Shown here: piece after piece, positions 43,404-51,680 of the stretch
How the letters are laid out: each line of letters starts with the position of its first letter
Position numbering within the stretch: position 1 is the stretch's first letter
Source of the DNA: Flavobacterium sharifuzzamanii
GTDB taxonomy: Bacteria; Bacteroidota; Bacteroidia; Flavobacteriales; Flavobacteriaceae
Reading direction: 5' to 3'
Length of the DNA stretch: 64,000 nt
NCBI RefSeq assembly: GCF_003254585.1
Contig: NZ_QJGZ01000041.1
Location: 62,001-126,000 of the forward strand
Made by a program: the position numbers and the translations under genes
The notes under the pieces: generated by a model
Seen by the model: the letters and a program-made list of their open reading frames with translations, nothing else
The model's database searches: none
What the model was told of the DNA's origin: nothing

Positions 43404-43841
43404 CTACTTTAAATACAAATAATGGTTAAAATAGTCAATAATCGCTTTTCCTTCCAGTAGAACATCAGCACCAATAATGCCGTGAACAGCTTTTGCTTTA
43501 AAAGATTCTAAAGCTTCATTTACGTGTGAAAGATCAAAAATTACGATATTGAAATCTTTATTTTTCCAGCTTCCCAATTGCAGTTTGTTTTTAGATGAAA
43601 TCTGAGTTGTCATTCCAGTACCTCCCGCTCCTGAAGCTTTTGTTTTAGAGTTTTTTGCAGAAAGTTCAAAACGTTCAATGCTCTCAAAACCCACACAAGT
43701 GTTTGATGCGCCCGTATCTAAAATGAAATTGCCAGAAATGCCATTAATTTTGGCTTTTATCTGTAAATGCTGTGTTTTGGTTATTTTAAATTTTATTTTT
43801 TTGTACTTCTCTATTTTGAGAATTTCGTGAAGATTTTCCAT
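43404..43841 (-). CDS. Retropepsin-like aspartic protease
   Basis: The 145-residue single-domain protein has the flap-clan motif ILDTGASNTCVGF with catalytic D42-T-G, and the second family signature GIIGADVLL (121-129), followed by an IIDYFNHYLYLK end as in retroviral-type (clan AA) proteases. Such proteins work as homodimers. No signal peptide is seen with the start at 43841 (MENLHEIL), so a cytoplasmic site is likely. The gene overlaps the end of the CHAT gene by 56 bp in another frame, indicating translational coupling. Confidence 0.85.
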   Translation of the reverse strand: MENLHEILKIEKYKKIKFKITKTQHLQIKAKINGISGNFILDTGASNTCVGFESIERFELSAKNSKTKASGAGGTGMTTQISSKNKLQLGSWKNKDFNIVIFDLSHVNEALESFKAKAVHGIIGADVLLEGKAIIDYFNHYLYLK

Positions 43842-46422
43842 TTCTGTAATGATTGAAACCCAAAAATAAGCCAATTACCGCCAAAAAACTAATGATATAT
43901 AAGATATAATTGGTTTCTTTTTCAGGTTTTTCGAGAGTTCCATAATATACAAAAGCACTCCAGTAATAAGGTGATTTTTTTGCGTTTGGAATATTTTCAT
44001 CTTTTAAAAACTCTCTTTTTGCATTTGCGGTTGCCTTTACAAAAGAGGAATTATGCTTAAGATCTTTATAAAAATAATCCATAAAGACTGAAGTCGTATA
44101 GTCGTTGACATTCCATAACGAGAACAAAAGATTCTGCGCTCCTGCAAACTGAAAACCTCTAGCAACACTCATAGCGCCTTCGCCTTTATACAATTTTCCA
44201 ATTCCGGTTTCGCAGGCGCTCAGAACCACTAAATCGGGATTCAGTTTTAAATTGTACAATTCAGAAAATAAGACTTCCTGATCATAAAATTTAATGCTGG
44301 CTGGAATTTCAAAATCGCCTGAAGAGGCATGTGTGCTGAGGTGAATAATTGATTTTCCAATTGAATTATTCTTAAAGTTTGAAAAACTGGCATTTTCATT
44401 TTCAAAAAACTGTCCTTTAAAATTATGTTGTATCGATTGCAATTCATTTTTTGAAAAAGGAAGTTCATAATTGGTTTTTGCAAAAATTGGAAAGATTCCC
44501 AAAATGCTCTTTTTACTGTTTGAAAGCGCATTAGTATTAAGATATAATTCAGCAGAGTTATTGTAAGCAACATCAAATTTATCAATCAGATAATGCATTT
44601 TTGTGAAATTTGAAGTATTGGATGTTTCATTTATTAATGCTTCAAAAGGCAGAAAAGATAGAATACCGTCTGGAATTATAATTAAGTTTTTATGCTTTTG
44701 CTTAGTAGGAATTTGAAGTTTTTTATAAACCTTATTCCCCAACTGATTGTATTTTTTTGGATTATTTGCAATAGCCGAAGGATCTCTGAAAAGCCCAATA
44801 AAAGAAAGTAATTCTGGAAAAGCATTCTTTTCAGTTTCAATTTTATGTAATGCGATTTTTTTATTTTCCAGAGTAAAATTATAAATGCAGTGAGCTCCAA
44901 AAAAGTATTCTATTACTATAGCATTGTCTTTTTCTAATTTGGTGTAAAGTCCAGAAAGATTAAAGCTAGAACTCTTTTTTGAATCCGTTTTACTTTGTTT
45001 TGTTTTCAAAAGCAGCATCAATTCATTCTGCTTTTTAACCGCTTCATTAATTTTCGAAATATTAGCCAATTCCAGTTTTTGCTGTTCTTTTAAAATTGTA
45101 GTATTCCAATTTTGCAATTGCTGTAAAATCAATTTTTCCTCTCTTGAAACTGTTTCTAAGTTTTTCAAATGATTCTTTAAAACAATAGATTTTGTTTGCT
45201 CCGAAAGCAGAAAAGCATTTTCCAAATAGCTCATTTTTCTCTCTTTTTGATAAAGAGAAAGATAGATTTCGATGCATTTTTCAGTACGGTTTCGGTTTCT
45301 GACCTGCGTTATAATTTTAGAATTTTCATACACCAAAAGAGATTGGATCATTTCTTCAATTTTAAAGGAAAGTCCGAAACTTTTCAAGGCATTTTTAGGC
45401 TGATTTTCAGCTAAAAAAATCAAAGCCTGTAAATCTAAAGCATCTAATAAAACGGTTTCCGCATAAAGCGAATTCTGATTTGGCAGTCGGTTTTTGGAAT
45501 TCGAAAAAGATGGGAGAAGAGTTTTGAATATTAATGTGATATTTTCTTGCGCTTCCGCTAATTTTCCTTCGCTGAAAGCAATAAAAGCAGCTTCAAAATA
45601 AAACTGTCCTATTTTTCTAGGTTCTCTGTTCGGCGTTTTATTGAATTCCGTTTTAGCTTTTTCGAAGTATTCTGATGCTTTTGTAAAATCATTTTCATTT
45701 ACTTTCAGCTGTGCCAGATTTCGATATGCATTTGCTAAAGTTTCAGTTTGCGATTTATCATTTTTTAAAAGAGAAACAGCTTTCAAAAAGGAAGTTTCTG
45801 CTTCCAATTTTTTAGAAGATAAAACGTAGTTTGTTCCTAAATTATTCAGCAAAAGAGCTTTTTCTTTATTCGAAAGTTTTTCGGTCTGAATTGTCTTTTC
45901 AATTAAATCTATCGCTTTATAAACGTTACCCGTATTTTGATAAACATTGGAAAGATTGAGAATTGCGGCCGTTTTTTGACTCTTATTTTTCTGCTGATTG
46001 GCAATAAAATAATATTGTTTGATTGTATTTTCGGCATTTTCATAATCGCCCAAAACAGTGTATAAATTGCCTAAAGGCTTGAGACAGAATTCTACAATAT
46101 CATAGTTTTTTAATTTGTTTTTCTGATAAATCATCCAAGCTTTTTCATAGCTTTTTACGGCATCCAAATTCTGTCCAAACTGATTTTCATAATAAGCTTT
46201 ATTGCAGTTTAGAATGACAATTGCTAATAGTTCATCTCTGGTTTTAGGCTTTGCACTTTTCCAGAAATCACTTTCTATGTTTCTTAAATTCTGTAACGCT
46301 TCCGCGGAAGGATTTGCAGTAAAACTATCCACAGCATTATATATTTTATCTTCCTGACTTTGTCCGAAAACATTCAGACTCAGGAAAAGGAAAATAAAAC
46401 CATATAAGTGATGTAAGTTCAT
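43786..46422 (-). CDS. TPR-CHAT caspase-like protease, exported and membrane-anchored
   Basis: The 878-residue product has a signal peptide (1-20, ending VFGQ), TPR-like helical repeats (about 40-420), a coiled-coil-like region (about 420-510) and a CHAT domain (about 520-835). The catalytic dyad is visible as H698 in HLSTHASSG and C737 in LSACETGIG, followed by GEGAMSVARGFQFAGA. One transmembrane helix (838-856) and a basic 22-residue tail end the protein. This topology puts the TPR and protease parts in the periplasm. Its substrate is unknown. Neighbours are a PKD/barrel protein and a retropepsin. Confidence 0.88.
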   Translation of the reverse strand: MNLHHLYGFIFLFLSLNVFGQSQEDKIYNAVDSFTANPSAEALQNLRNIESDFWKSAKPKTRDELLAIVILNCNKAYYENQFGQNLDAVKSYEKAWMIYQKNKLKNYDIVEFCLKPLGNLYTVLGDYENAENTIKQYYFIANQQKNKSQKTAAILNLSNVYQNTGNVYKAIDLIEKTIQTEKLSNKEKALLLNNLGTNYVLSSKKLEAETSFLKAVSLLKNDKSQTETLANAYRNLAQLKVNENDFTKASEYFEKAKTEFNKTPNREPRKIGQFYFEAAFIAFSEGKLAEAQENITLIFKTLLPSFSNSKNRLPNQNSLYAETVLLDALDLQALIFLAENQPKNALKSFGLSFKIEEMIQSLLVYENSKIITQVRNRNRTEKCIEIYLSLYQKERKMSYLENAFLLSEQTKSIVLKNHLKNLETVSREEKLILQQLQNWNTTILKEQQKLELANISKINEAVKKQNELMLLLKTKQSKTDSKKSSSFNLSGLYTKLEKDNAIVIEYFFGAHCIYNFTLENKKIALHKIETEKNAFPELLSFIGLFRDPSAIANNPKKYNQLGNKVYKKLQIPTKQKHKNLIIIPDGILSFLPFEALINETSNTSNFTKMHYLIDKFDVAYNNSAELYLNTNALSNSKKSILGIFPIFAKTNYELPFSKNELQSIQHNFKGQFFENENASFSNFKNNSIGKSIIHLSTHASSGDFEIPASIKFYDQEVLFSELYNLKLNPDLVVLSACETGIGKLYKGEGAMSVARGFQFAGAQNLLFSLWNVNDYTTSVFMDYFYKDLKHNSSFVKATANAKREFLKDENIPNAKKSPYYWSAFVYYGTLEKPEKETNYILYIISFLAVIGLFLGFNHYRNGKSSRNSQNREVQKNKI

Positions 46423-46436
46423 ATTAAATTGTTTTT

Positions 46437-46566
46437 GCCACGAATTTTAAGAATTTTCACAAATCGAAACTCAAAATCGCATTACTTAAAATTAGTGGAA
46501 ATTAGTGAAATTCGCGGCAAAAGATGCTTTGTGTATCTCTGTGCAGCCTCTGTGCATCTTTGCGGG
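46437..46566. repeat. Intergenic inverted and tandem repeat (CACGAATTT / CTTTGTG types)
   Basis: The 151-bp gap between the CHAT and PKD genes contains GCCACGAATTTT at its left end and degenerate copies of AATTAGTGG/AATTAGTGA plus GAAATTCGCGGC in inverted orientation (about 46489-46518), followed by CTTTGTGTAT, CTCTGTGCAG and related 10-11-bp units (46528-46566). The first 12 bp pair with 46507-46518. It is of the same style as the element at 20361-20529. Confidence 0.6.
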
Positions 46567-46573
46567 ATAACCT

Positions 46574-48526
46574 CTAAAATTTCCAGATTCCATAAACTTG
46601 AAAATAATTAAAATTCTGTTCAAAATTAATCACATAACGCGCGCCCAAACTTGGTCCGATTCTGGCAAAACCAGCTGTCAAATCAAATAAAAGCCCAGTT
46701 TTAAAGCCCGAGAAATTGTTTTTTATCGTATTTGAACTCGTATTAGAACTGATTAAAAAGTTTCCTTTATCGCCTTCAAAAGTATCGACTGTGATTGTCT
46801 GATTTTGTTCCGAATAAACATTTACATTCGCTTGAATTCCCGCTCCAACTCCAATATAATTATTAATATTGTAGCGAATTAAAACAGGAATTTCCCAATT
46901 GATATTTTTATTTTCGGTTGCAGTTGTGGTGCGTACCAATTGTCTGGTTCCGTTGGCATTTGTATTAAATTCTTCGGAGATATTTACTTCACTATCGTAC
47001 TTGTTTAAAGCATTTTCCCATTCTACCTGCCAATAAAAACGATATGATTTAAAGGGCGAAAGCGTAGCACCGACAAAATAGCTCGTCGATTTATCTAAAT
47101 CAGAATAAAAATTATAACCCGCTTTTGCACCAATCGAAATTCCGGGCAAGAATCGGGTAGTGGCATAATTGGTAATGATGGGTTCGTTTTTGTCAAAAAT
47201 AATGGCAGTTCGGCTTTTGGTTTTTACCTTATGAAAATCTTCGCCAAACTTCATCGAGTATTTTACAAAACCTTTTGTAGAATCTTTTTCATGAACATTT
47301 TTCTGTTCGCTTCCTGGCAGATAAATGTTTTTAAAAGTAAAAATAATCTGTTTCTGTTTGATGATCGTATCGAGACAGCTAACAGTTGGTTCTTCGCCTT
47401 TTGGACAAATAGGACATTCTGGATACATACTTTCAATCTGAAAAGTCTTTTTGTCGAACATTTCAGGAATATCGGTTTCTAAACGAATTTTTCTTGCTGG
47501 ACCTTCACCATTATTCTGAAAACGTGTTTTAAAATTTACTCTTTTAAAACGCACTAATCTATAGTTCATAAAACTTCCGTTAGAACCCATTTTGTTTGGA
47601 TCGTGAGAAGTAACGATTTCCATTTCTAGATTTTTCACTTTATGGTTTTTATAACTTCTGTTTGGGACAAAAATTCCTCGCATCGTAACTGTTGCACTGG
47701 TGTCTTTTATCATTTCGGGAGTTGTTTTGAAAGTATAAAACACATTTCGTGTTTCTCCCGGATTTGCATCATCAAATTCTAAAATAGAAACATTGTGATA
47801 GATTTTATGGGCATCTGAAAGCGAAGCATCCAAATCTTCTTCTGTTGTGGTATTTCTATATTTTTTGGTTTTAAGATTTCCTTCGGCGGAAGCCAGAAAA
47901 GTATTTGAATCATTTAAATCATCAACCGCAGCGACCAAGTTTTCTTTTACTTCACGTTCGCCCGCATACGTTCTAAAATCGCTCAATTCGAAATTATTGT
48001 GTTTGAATTGCTTTTCATTGTAAAACAAATAAAGCTTTCCGCTAGAAACATAATTCTCCAGATTTTGGTAACTCATTACAACTACCATTTCCTGTTCTGG
48101 AATAGGATCACAGTTTTTAATAATCGCAAAACCGTTTTGGTCAGCAATAGAAGCAATGTCTTTATAATTGGTATCTGTAATATCGTTTACAGCCACTTTT
48201 TTCGGGCGAGTTGCAGGAGGTTTTCCGTTATCGTAATTATTCGTTACAGCAAGCCTTGTGGTGTAAGTTGCTTTGTTTTTGTAAACGTGTTTAGGTTCGG
48301 CTTCTTTGCTGTAATGCCCGTCTCCCAATTCCCACAAATAAGAATAACTTGGTTTTGGTGCACCTGCAATCGGAATCAAAGGCGGAGTTTCAGGTTTAAA
48401 AGAGACCTGATTTCCGTTTTGAATAAAACCTATATTCGCTCTTCGTGTTATGGTGTCTTTCACTTTGGTTTGTCCTATTGAGAAAATAGAAAATAGAATA
48501 AAGAAAATAGACAGTTGTGGTTTCAT
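46574..48526 (-). CDS. PKD-domain protein with C-terminal beta-barrel
   Basis: The 650-residue product has a signal peptide (1-18, ending SIGQ), a PKD domain (about 30-115; YSYLWELGDGHYSKEAEPKHVY), a long middle region with immunoglobulin-like strands and a CPICPKGEEPTVSC cysteine cluster, and a C-terminal barrel (about 460-650) with GAGIQANVNVY, LGARYVINFEQ and the end IWKF. The whole suggests an outer-membrane protein exposing a PKD adhesion-type domain to the periplasm or surface. It is followed by the CHAT gene and could be its sensor partner, which is inference. Confidence 0.78.
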   Translation of the reverse strand: MKPQLSIFFILFSIFSIGQTKVKDTITRRANIGFIQNGNQVSFKPETPPLIPIAGAPKPSYSYLWELGDGHYSKEAEPKHVYKNKATYTTRLAVTNNYDNGKPPATRPKKVAVNDITDTNYKDIASIADQNGFAIIKNCDPIPEQEMVVVMSYQNLENYVSSGKLYLFYNEKQFKHNNFELSDFRTYAGEREVKENLVAAVDDLNDSNTFLASAEGNLKTKKYRNTTTEEDLDASLSDAHKIYHNVSILEFDDANPGETRNVFYTFKTTPEMIKDTSATVTMRGIFVPNRSYKNHKVKNLEMEIVTSHDPNKMGSNGSFMNYRLVRFKRVNFKTRFQNNGEGPARKIRLETDIPEMFDKKTFQIESMYPECPICPKGEEPTVSCLDTIIKQKQIIFTFKNIYLPGSEQKNVHEKDSTKGFVKYSMKFGEDFHKVKTKSRTAIIFDKNEPIITNYATTRFLPGISIGAKAGYNFYSDLDKSTSYFVGATLSPFKSYRFYWQVEWENALNKYDSEVNISEEFNTNANGTRQLVRTTTATENKNINWEIPVLIRYNINNYIGVGAGIQANVNVYSEQNQTITVDTFEGDKGNFLISSNTSSNTIKNNFSGFKTGLLFDLTAGFARIGPSLGARYVINFEQNFNYFQVYGIWKF

Positions 48527-48588
48527 AACTAGTTAGTTTTGAGGTTTAAAAATTTCTGAATGAAATCTCAAACAAGATTAAATGTAAA

Positions 48589-48617
48589 AAAAAGTGATGA
48601 GCAAATCACCACTTTTT
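48589..48617 (-). terminator. Terminator after the lipoprotein gene
   Basis: A 12-bp stem with one G-U pair (48589-48600 with 48606-48617, 5-nt loop) plus a T run on the minus strand lies 21 bp past the lipoprotein stop codon, so the PKD/CHAT genes behind are likely expressed partly by read-through or from their own promoter. Confidence 0.75.
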
Positions 48618-48638
48618 GTTAAAAAAAGCATTTAGAAG

Positions 48639-49622
48639 TTACTGTATGGCATTAATTGCAGCAACCAGTTGAGCTTCTGTACCGACTGTTGTTTCGGCTA
48701 AAGTAAAGTTGTAAACTGAATTTGCAGAAATAGTCACTCCCTTTATAGCATAGCGCCAGTTGCCATTATCTTCAGTTGCAAAAATGATGTGGCAAGCTAA
48801 TCCAATTGGAATTTGACCGTAATGCTCGCTAAACAAACCTTCAGCAGTAAACGTATCCAGTTTAGCAAGAGCATTTGTGCCTTCTCCATCATAAGAAAGA
48901 TAAACTGCACTATTTGTATTATTGTATCCATCTGGCACATCAACCAAAATAGTTGTTTTTGGTCTTGGATCGCTGTAAAAACGGTCTACATTTGTCCATC
49001 CGAAGTTGCCAAAAGTGACATAATAATTATTTCCTTCGCCTTGTACGCCACCTTTTCCTCCGGTTCCGTCAGCATTTGCTTTTGCTTCTCTCCAAGCCAA
49101 TTCACCATCTTCATCAATAACTCCAGTCCATAAAGTCATTAAGTTATCAAAACCATTTGTCAATGCGGTAGGAACAATCATGTTCATACTGCACGAAGTT
49201 TTTAACTCGACTCCTCCCTGAGTTGCTTTGATGAAGAATTCTCCTCCAGAAATCAAAAGATTTTTCTTTCCGTCTGCTGTAATTCCCATAGTTGGTTTAT
49301 TGGTAACCAACATATTTCCTTTATCAAAAAGTTCGATGTATTCTATATCAACTTGTCCTGTTACTGGATTTCCGTTTTTGGTCAAGCAATCTCCGTTAAT
49401 GGAAAGTTTTACACCCTTTGCTGAAGTCAAGGTCACAACACCATTTCCTGCGGTCATGGTAAAATTTTGCGTGTTTCTTTTTACTCCTTTTTCGTTAATG
49501 CTTTTAAACGCACCCGAAGTAGGAGGTGAAAGTTTGATATCTTCTCCGTCACTATTGTCGCAACTTGCGAAAGTTGCCATAGCTACTATTAAAAGTCCGA
49601 TTTTTTTAAAATTTGTTTTCAT
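48639..49622 (-). CDS. Lipoprotein of unknown function
   Basis: The 327-residue product has a lipoprotein signal with FASC (C21 lipidated) followed by an acidic DNSDGED stretch, which may favour surface export in Bacteroidota. The mature protein is beta-rich and glycine-rich, with the recognisable segment LSINGDCLTKNGNPVTGQVDIEY near the N-terminus that recalls beta-sandwich repeats of cell-surface proteins. I cannot assign a family. It is the second gene leftward of the sigma factor and has two GGTAACAA motifs upstream. Confidence 0.75.
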   Translation of the reverse strand: MKTNFKKIGLLIVAMATFASCDNSDGEDIKLSPPTSGAFKSINEKGVKRNTQNFTMTAGNGVVTLTSAKGVKLSINGDCLTKNGNPVTGQVDIEYIELFDKGNMLVTNKPTMGITADGKKNLLISGGEFFIKATQGGVELKTSCSMNMIVPTALTNGFDNLMTLWTGVIDEDGELAWREAKANADGTGGKGGVQGEGNNYYVTFGNFGWTNVDRFYSDPRPKTTILVDVPDGYNNTNSAVYLSYDGEGTNALAKLDTFTAEGLFSEHYGQIPIGLACHIIFATEDNGNWRYAIKGVTISANSVYNFTLAETTVGTEAQLVAAINAIQ

Positions 49623-49717
49623 AATTTTCTAGTTTTTATAAATCTGTTCTGAAATTTTTTCAGGTGATTTTCAGATTTGGTTAATTAATTTTTAGTTAAA
49701 TCAATTCGGGTTTGATT

Positions 49718-49794
49718 TTGTTACCCTTCTTTTCTAAAAATATTTTTAAGAGGCTTGTATATTGCTATATCAACTAAGCAGAAAATTTGTTACC
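49718..49794 (-). promoter_or_regulatory. Two GGTAACAA motifs upstream of the lipoprotein gene
   Basis: On the minus strand, GGGTAACAAA occurs at 49717-49726 and 49786-49795, in direct orientation 69 bp apart and each preceded by an A-rich stretch. A third copy of the core is at 50171. It could be a recognition element for the neighbouring sigma factor or another activator. Confidence 0.4.
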
Positions 49795-49806
49795 CATTTT
49801 TTTGTT

Positions 49807-50106
49807 TTAAGCAGAAATGCATTTGTCTTCAAATAGATTTCCATCTTCATCTACAGCGACTAAAATGTCTTTTTTACGAGAGAATTTCAGAATAAGATAA
49901 AGCCAGACAATCGTCCAGAAACCAAAAGTGATGATGCTGAGAAATAAATGAAAAACATGATTTATGGTTTTCTTTTCTTTAGACAAAACCACATAGGGCA
50001 GCTTCTCATTTTGTTCTGTAATTACAAAACCATTGCGCGTTTTGGCAGCGATTATTTCGTAAAACCGATCTACGTTTTTTTCATCTATAAATTGATAACT
50101 TTCCAT
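49807..50106 (-). CDS. Small membrane protein of unknown function
   Basis: The 99-residue product has a polar N-terminal half (ENEK-rich, with a DRFYEIIAAKTRNGF segment) and one or two hydrophobic segments (about 54-76, HLFLSIITFGFWTIVWLYLIL), then a charged tail ending EDKCISA. No signal peptide and no known family were recognised. It is divergent from the sigma factor gene across a 131-bp gap and could be part of the same regulatory unit. Confidence 0.65.
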   Translation of the reverse strand: MESYQFIDEKNVDRFYEIIAAKTRNGFVITEQNEKLPYVVLSKEKKTINHVFHLFLSIITFGFWTIVWLYLILKFSRKKDILVAVDEDGNLFEDKCISA

Positions 50107-50170
50107 TTCTTTTAATTTTTTAAAGGTTTTTAAAAGACTTTTATTTCGTTATATACAATTGATTGTAATA

Positions 50171-50178
50171 TTGTTACC
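50171..50178 (-). promoter_or_regulatory. GGTAACAA motif between divergent sigma and membrane-protein genes
   Basis: GAGGTAACAA on the minus strand lies 65 bp upstream of the small membrane gene and 60 bp upstream of the sigma start on the other strand. The core matches the two motifs at 49718 and 49787. Confidence 0.4.
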
Positions 50179-50237
50179 TCTTATTTTTGAAAATTTTTAG
50201 GATTCTTTTTTTTAAATTAGCTGTAAAATGTTTTTTT

Positions 50238-50822
50238 ATGGATCAAAATAAAATTCATCCTGATCAAAAATATATCGACGGACTTGCTGCAAACGATTCA
50301 GTGATTATCGAAATGATATATAAAAAATTTGCGCCCAAAGTAGTTCAGTTTATCACCAATAACTCTGGAGATAAAGATCAAGCTCAGGACGTGGTTCAGG
50401 AAATCATGATTCTGCTTTTTAATCAGGCGAAAGCCGGTAAACTTTTTTTAACCTGTCCGTTTGATGCCTATTTTTTCTTATTGTGCAAAAGACGATGGCT
50501 TAACGAGTTGAAAAATTCTGCCAATAAAGGGGTAACAATTTATGAGAATGTAGTATCTATTAATGAATCTGCTCACGAATTGGTTGCGCAAGCCGAAGAA
50601 TTTGATGAAAAACAGAAACTTTTTGAAACGATGTTCCAGAAACTAGGAGAGAAATGTCAAGAAGTTCTGAAACTCAGTTTTTCTCTAAAATCGATGGAAG
50701 AAGTAGCCGAAAAGCTTAACGTAACTTATGGCTATGTCCGAAAAAAGAAATCTTTGTGCGTGGGCCAGTTAACAAAGTGGATTCAAGAAGCGAAAAATTT
50801 TAACTCTTTAAAAAACAATTAA
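50238..50822 (+). CDS. Sigma-70 family RNA polymerase sigma factor (ECF-like)
   Basis: The 194-residue protein has region 2 (about 12-85; FAPKVVQFITNNSGDKDQAQDVVQEIMILLF) and region 4 (about 135-180; LGEKCQEVLKLSFSLKSMEEVAEKLNVTYGYVRKKK), with no region 1 or 3, as in extracytoplasmic-function sigma factors. The start at 50238 (MDQNKIHPDQ) is preferred over the ATG at 50187. Two bases separate its stop from the next start, so the following membrane protein, which has an anti-sigma-like layout, is probably its partner. Confidence 0.88.
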   Translation: MDQNKIHPDQKYIDGLAANDSVIIEMIYKKFAPKVVQFITNNSGDKDQAQDVVQEIMILLFNQAKAGKLFLTCPFDAYFFLLCKRRWLNELKNSANKGVTIYENVVSINESAHELVAQAEEFDEKQKLFETMFQKLGEKCQEVLKLSFSLKSMEEVAEKLNVTYGYVRKKKSLCVGQLTKWIQEAKNFNSLKNN

Positions 50823-50824
50823 TC

Positions 50825-51550
50825 ATGAACGAAGAACGCTATATATTATTTGACCAATATCTTCAAGGCGAACTGACCGTTGATGAAAAACACAATTTTG
50901 AGAAACAATTGTCTGAAGATGCTGAACTGGCTTCGGAATTTGAAAGTTTCAAAGAAATGCATTTTCAACTGGAAAATAAATTTGGACAAGAACAGGAGAG
51001 AGAAATCTTTAAAGAAAACCTGACTAGAATTTCAGATAAATATTTCCATAAGAAACAAAATAAAGTAGTTTCGCTTAAACCGTGGTATTTTGCAGCGGCA
51101 GCATCAGTAATTATTATGTTCGGATTGTTTTTCTTCGATTATAAACACTATCCTAATTTTGAAGATTACAACCATCCAGAAAGTGCTTATTTTACAGAAA
51201 GAGGCGTGTCTGAAGCTATTTTAAAACAAGCAGAGAATAATTTCAATGGAAGAAGATATGAAACTGCTATTCCGATTTTTGAAATGATTCTGAAAGAAAA
51301 CAATTCAGAAGAGATTAAATATTTCTACGCCGTTTCATTATTGCAAGTTGGCAAATACGTAAAAGCAGAAAATATTTTCAAAGAATTGGAAGCAGGAAAT
51401 TCTGTTTATAAAGAAAAAGCAAAATGGAATCTGGCTTTGTCTAAACTAAAACAAGGAAAATATGACGAGTGTAAAGCCATTTTACAGACTATTTCGCAAG
51501 ACTATGAAGATTATGATGAAGTCGAACAGCTTTTAGAAGAATTGGATTAA
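50825..51550 (+). CDS. Anti-sigma-like membrane protein with TPR
   Basis: The 241-residue protein has a cytoplasmic N-terminal domain of about 80 residues (FDQYLQGELTVDEKHNFEKQ) that resembles the start of Bacteroidota anti-sigma factors, one transmembrane helix (about 82-100), and a periplasmic TPR-like region (about 125-230). It follows the sigma gene by two bases and is probably cotranscribed. It could hold the sigma factor at the membrane until an envelope signal acts on the TPR part; this is inference. No zinc-binding HxxxCxxC motif is visible. Confidence 0.75.
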   Translation: MNEERYILFDQYLQGELTVDEKHNFEKQLSEDAELASEFESFKEMHFQLENKFGQEQEREIFKENLTRISDKYFHKKQNKVVSLKPWYFAAAASVIIMFGLFFFDYKHYPNFEDYNHPESAYFTERGVSEAILKQAENNFNGRRYETAIPIFEMILKENNSEEIKYFYAVSLLQVGKYVKAENIFKELEAGNSVYKEKAKWNLALSKLKQGKYDECKAILQTISQDYEDYDEVEQLLEELD

Positions 51551-51594
51551 ATTCTAATTATTAAGAAAAATTTTATCCGTTTACGGGAAACCTC

Positions 51595-51628
51595 AATCGA
51601 ATTTGGAATTTTAGTTCTAAATTCGATT
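51595..51628 (+). terminator. Terminator of the sigma/anti-sigma pair
   Basis: A 14-bp stem with one G-U pair (51595-51608 with 51615-51628) and a T-rich tail lies 44 bp beyond the stop codon. Confidence 0.75.
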
Positions 51629-51680
51629 TTCTTTTTACAAGAACTTGTTCCAAAAACAATTTAAGCTAACCAAAAAAGCT

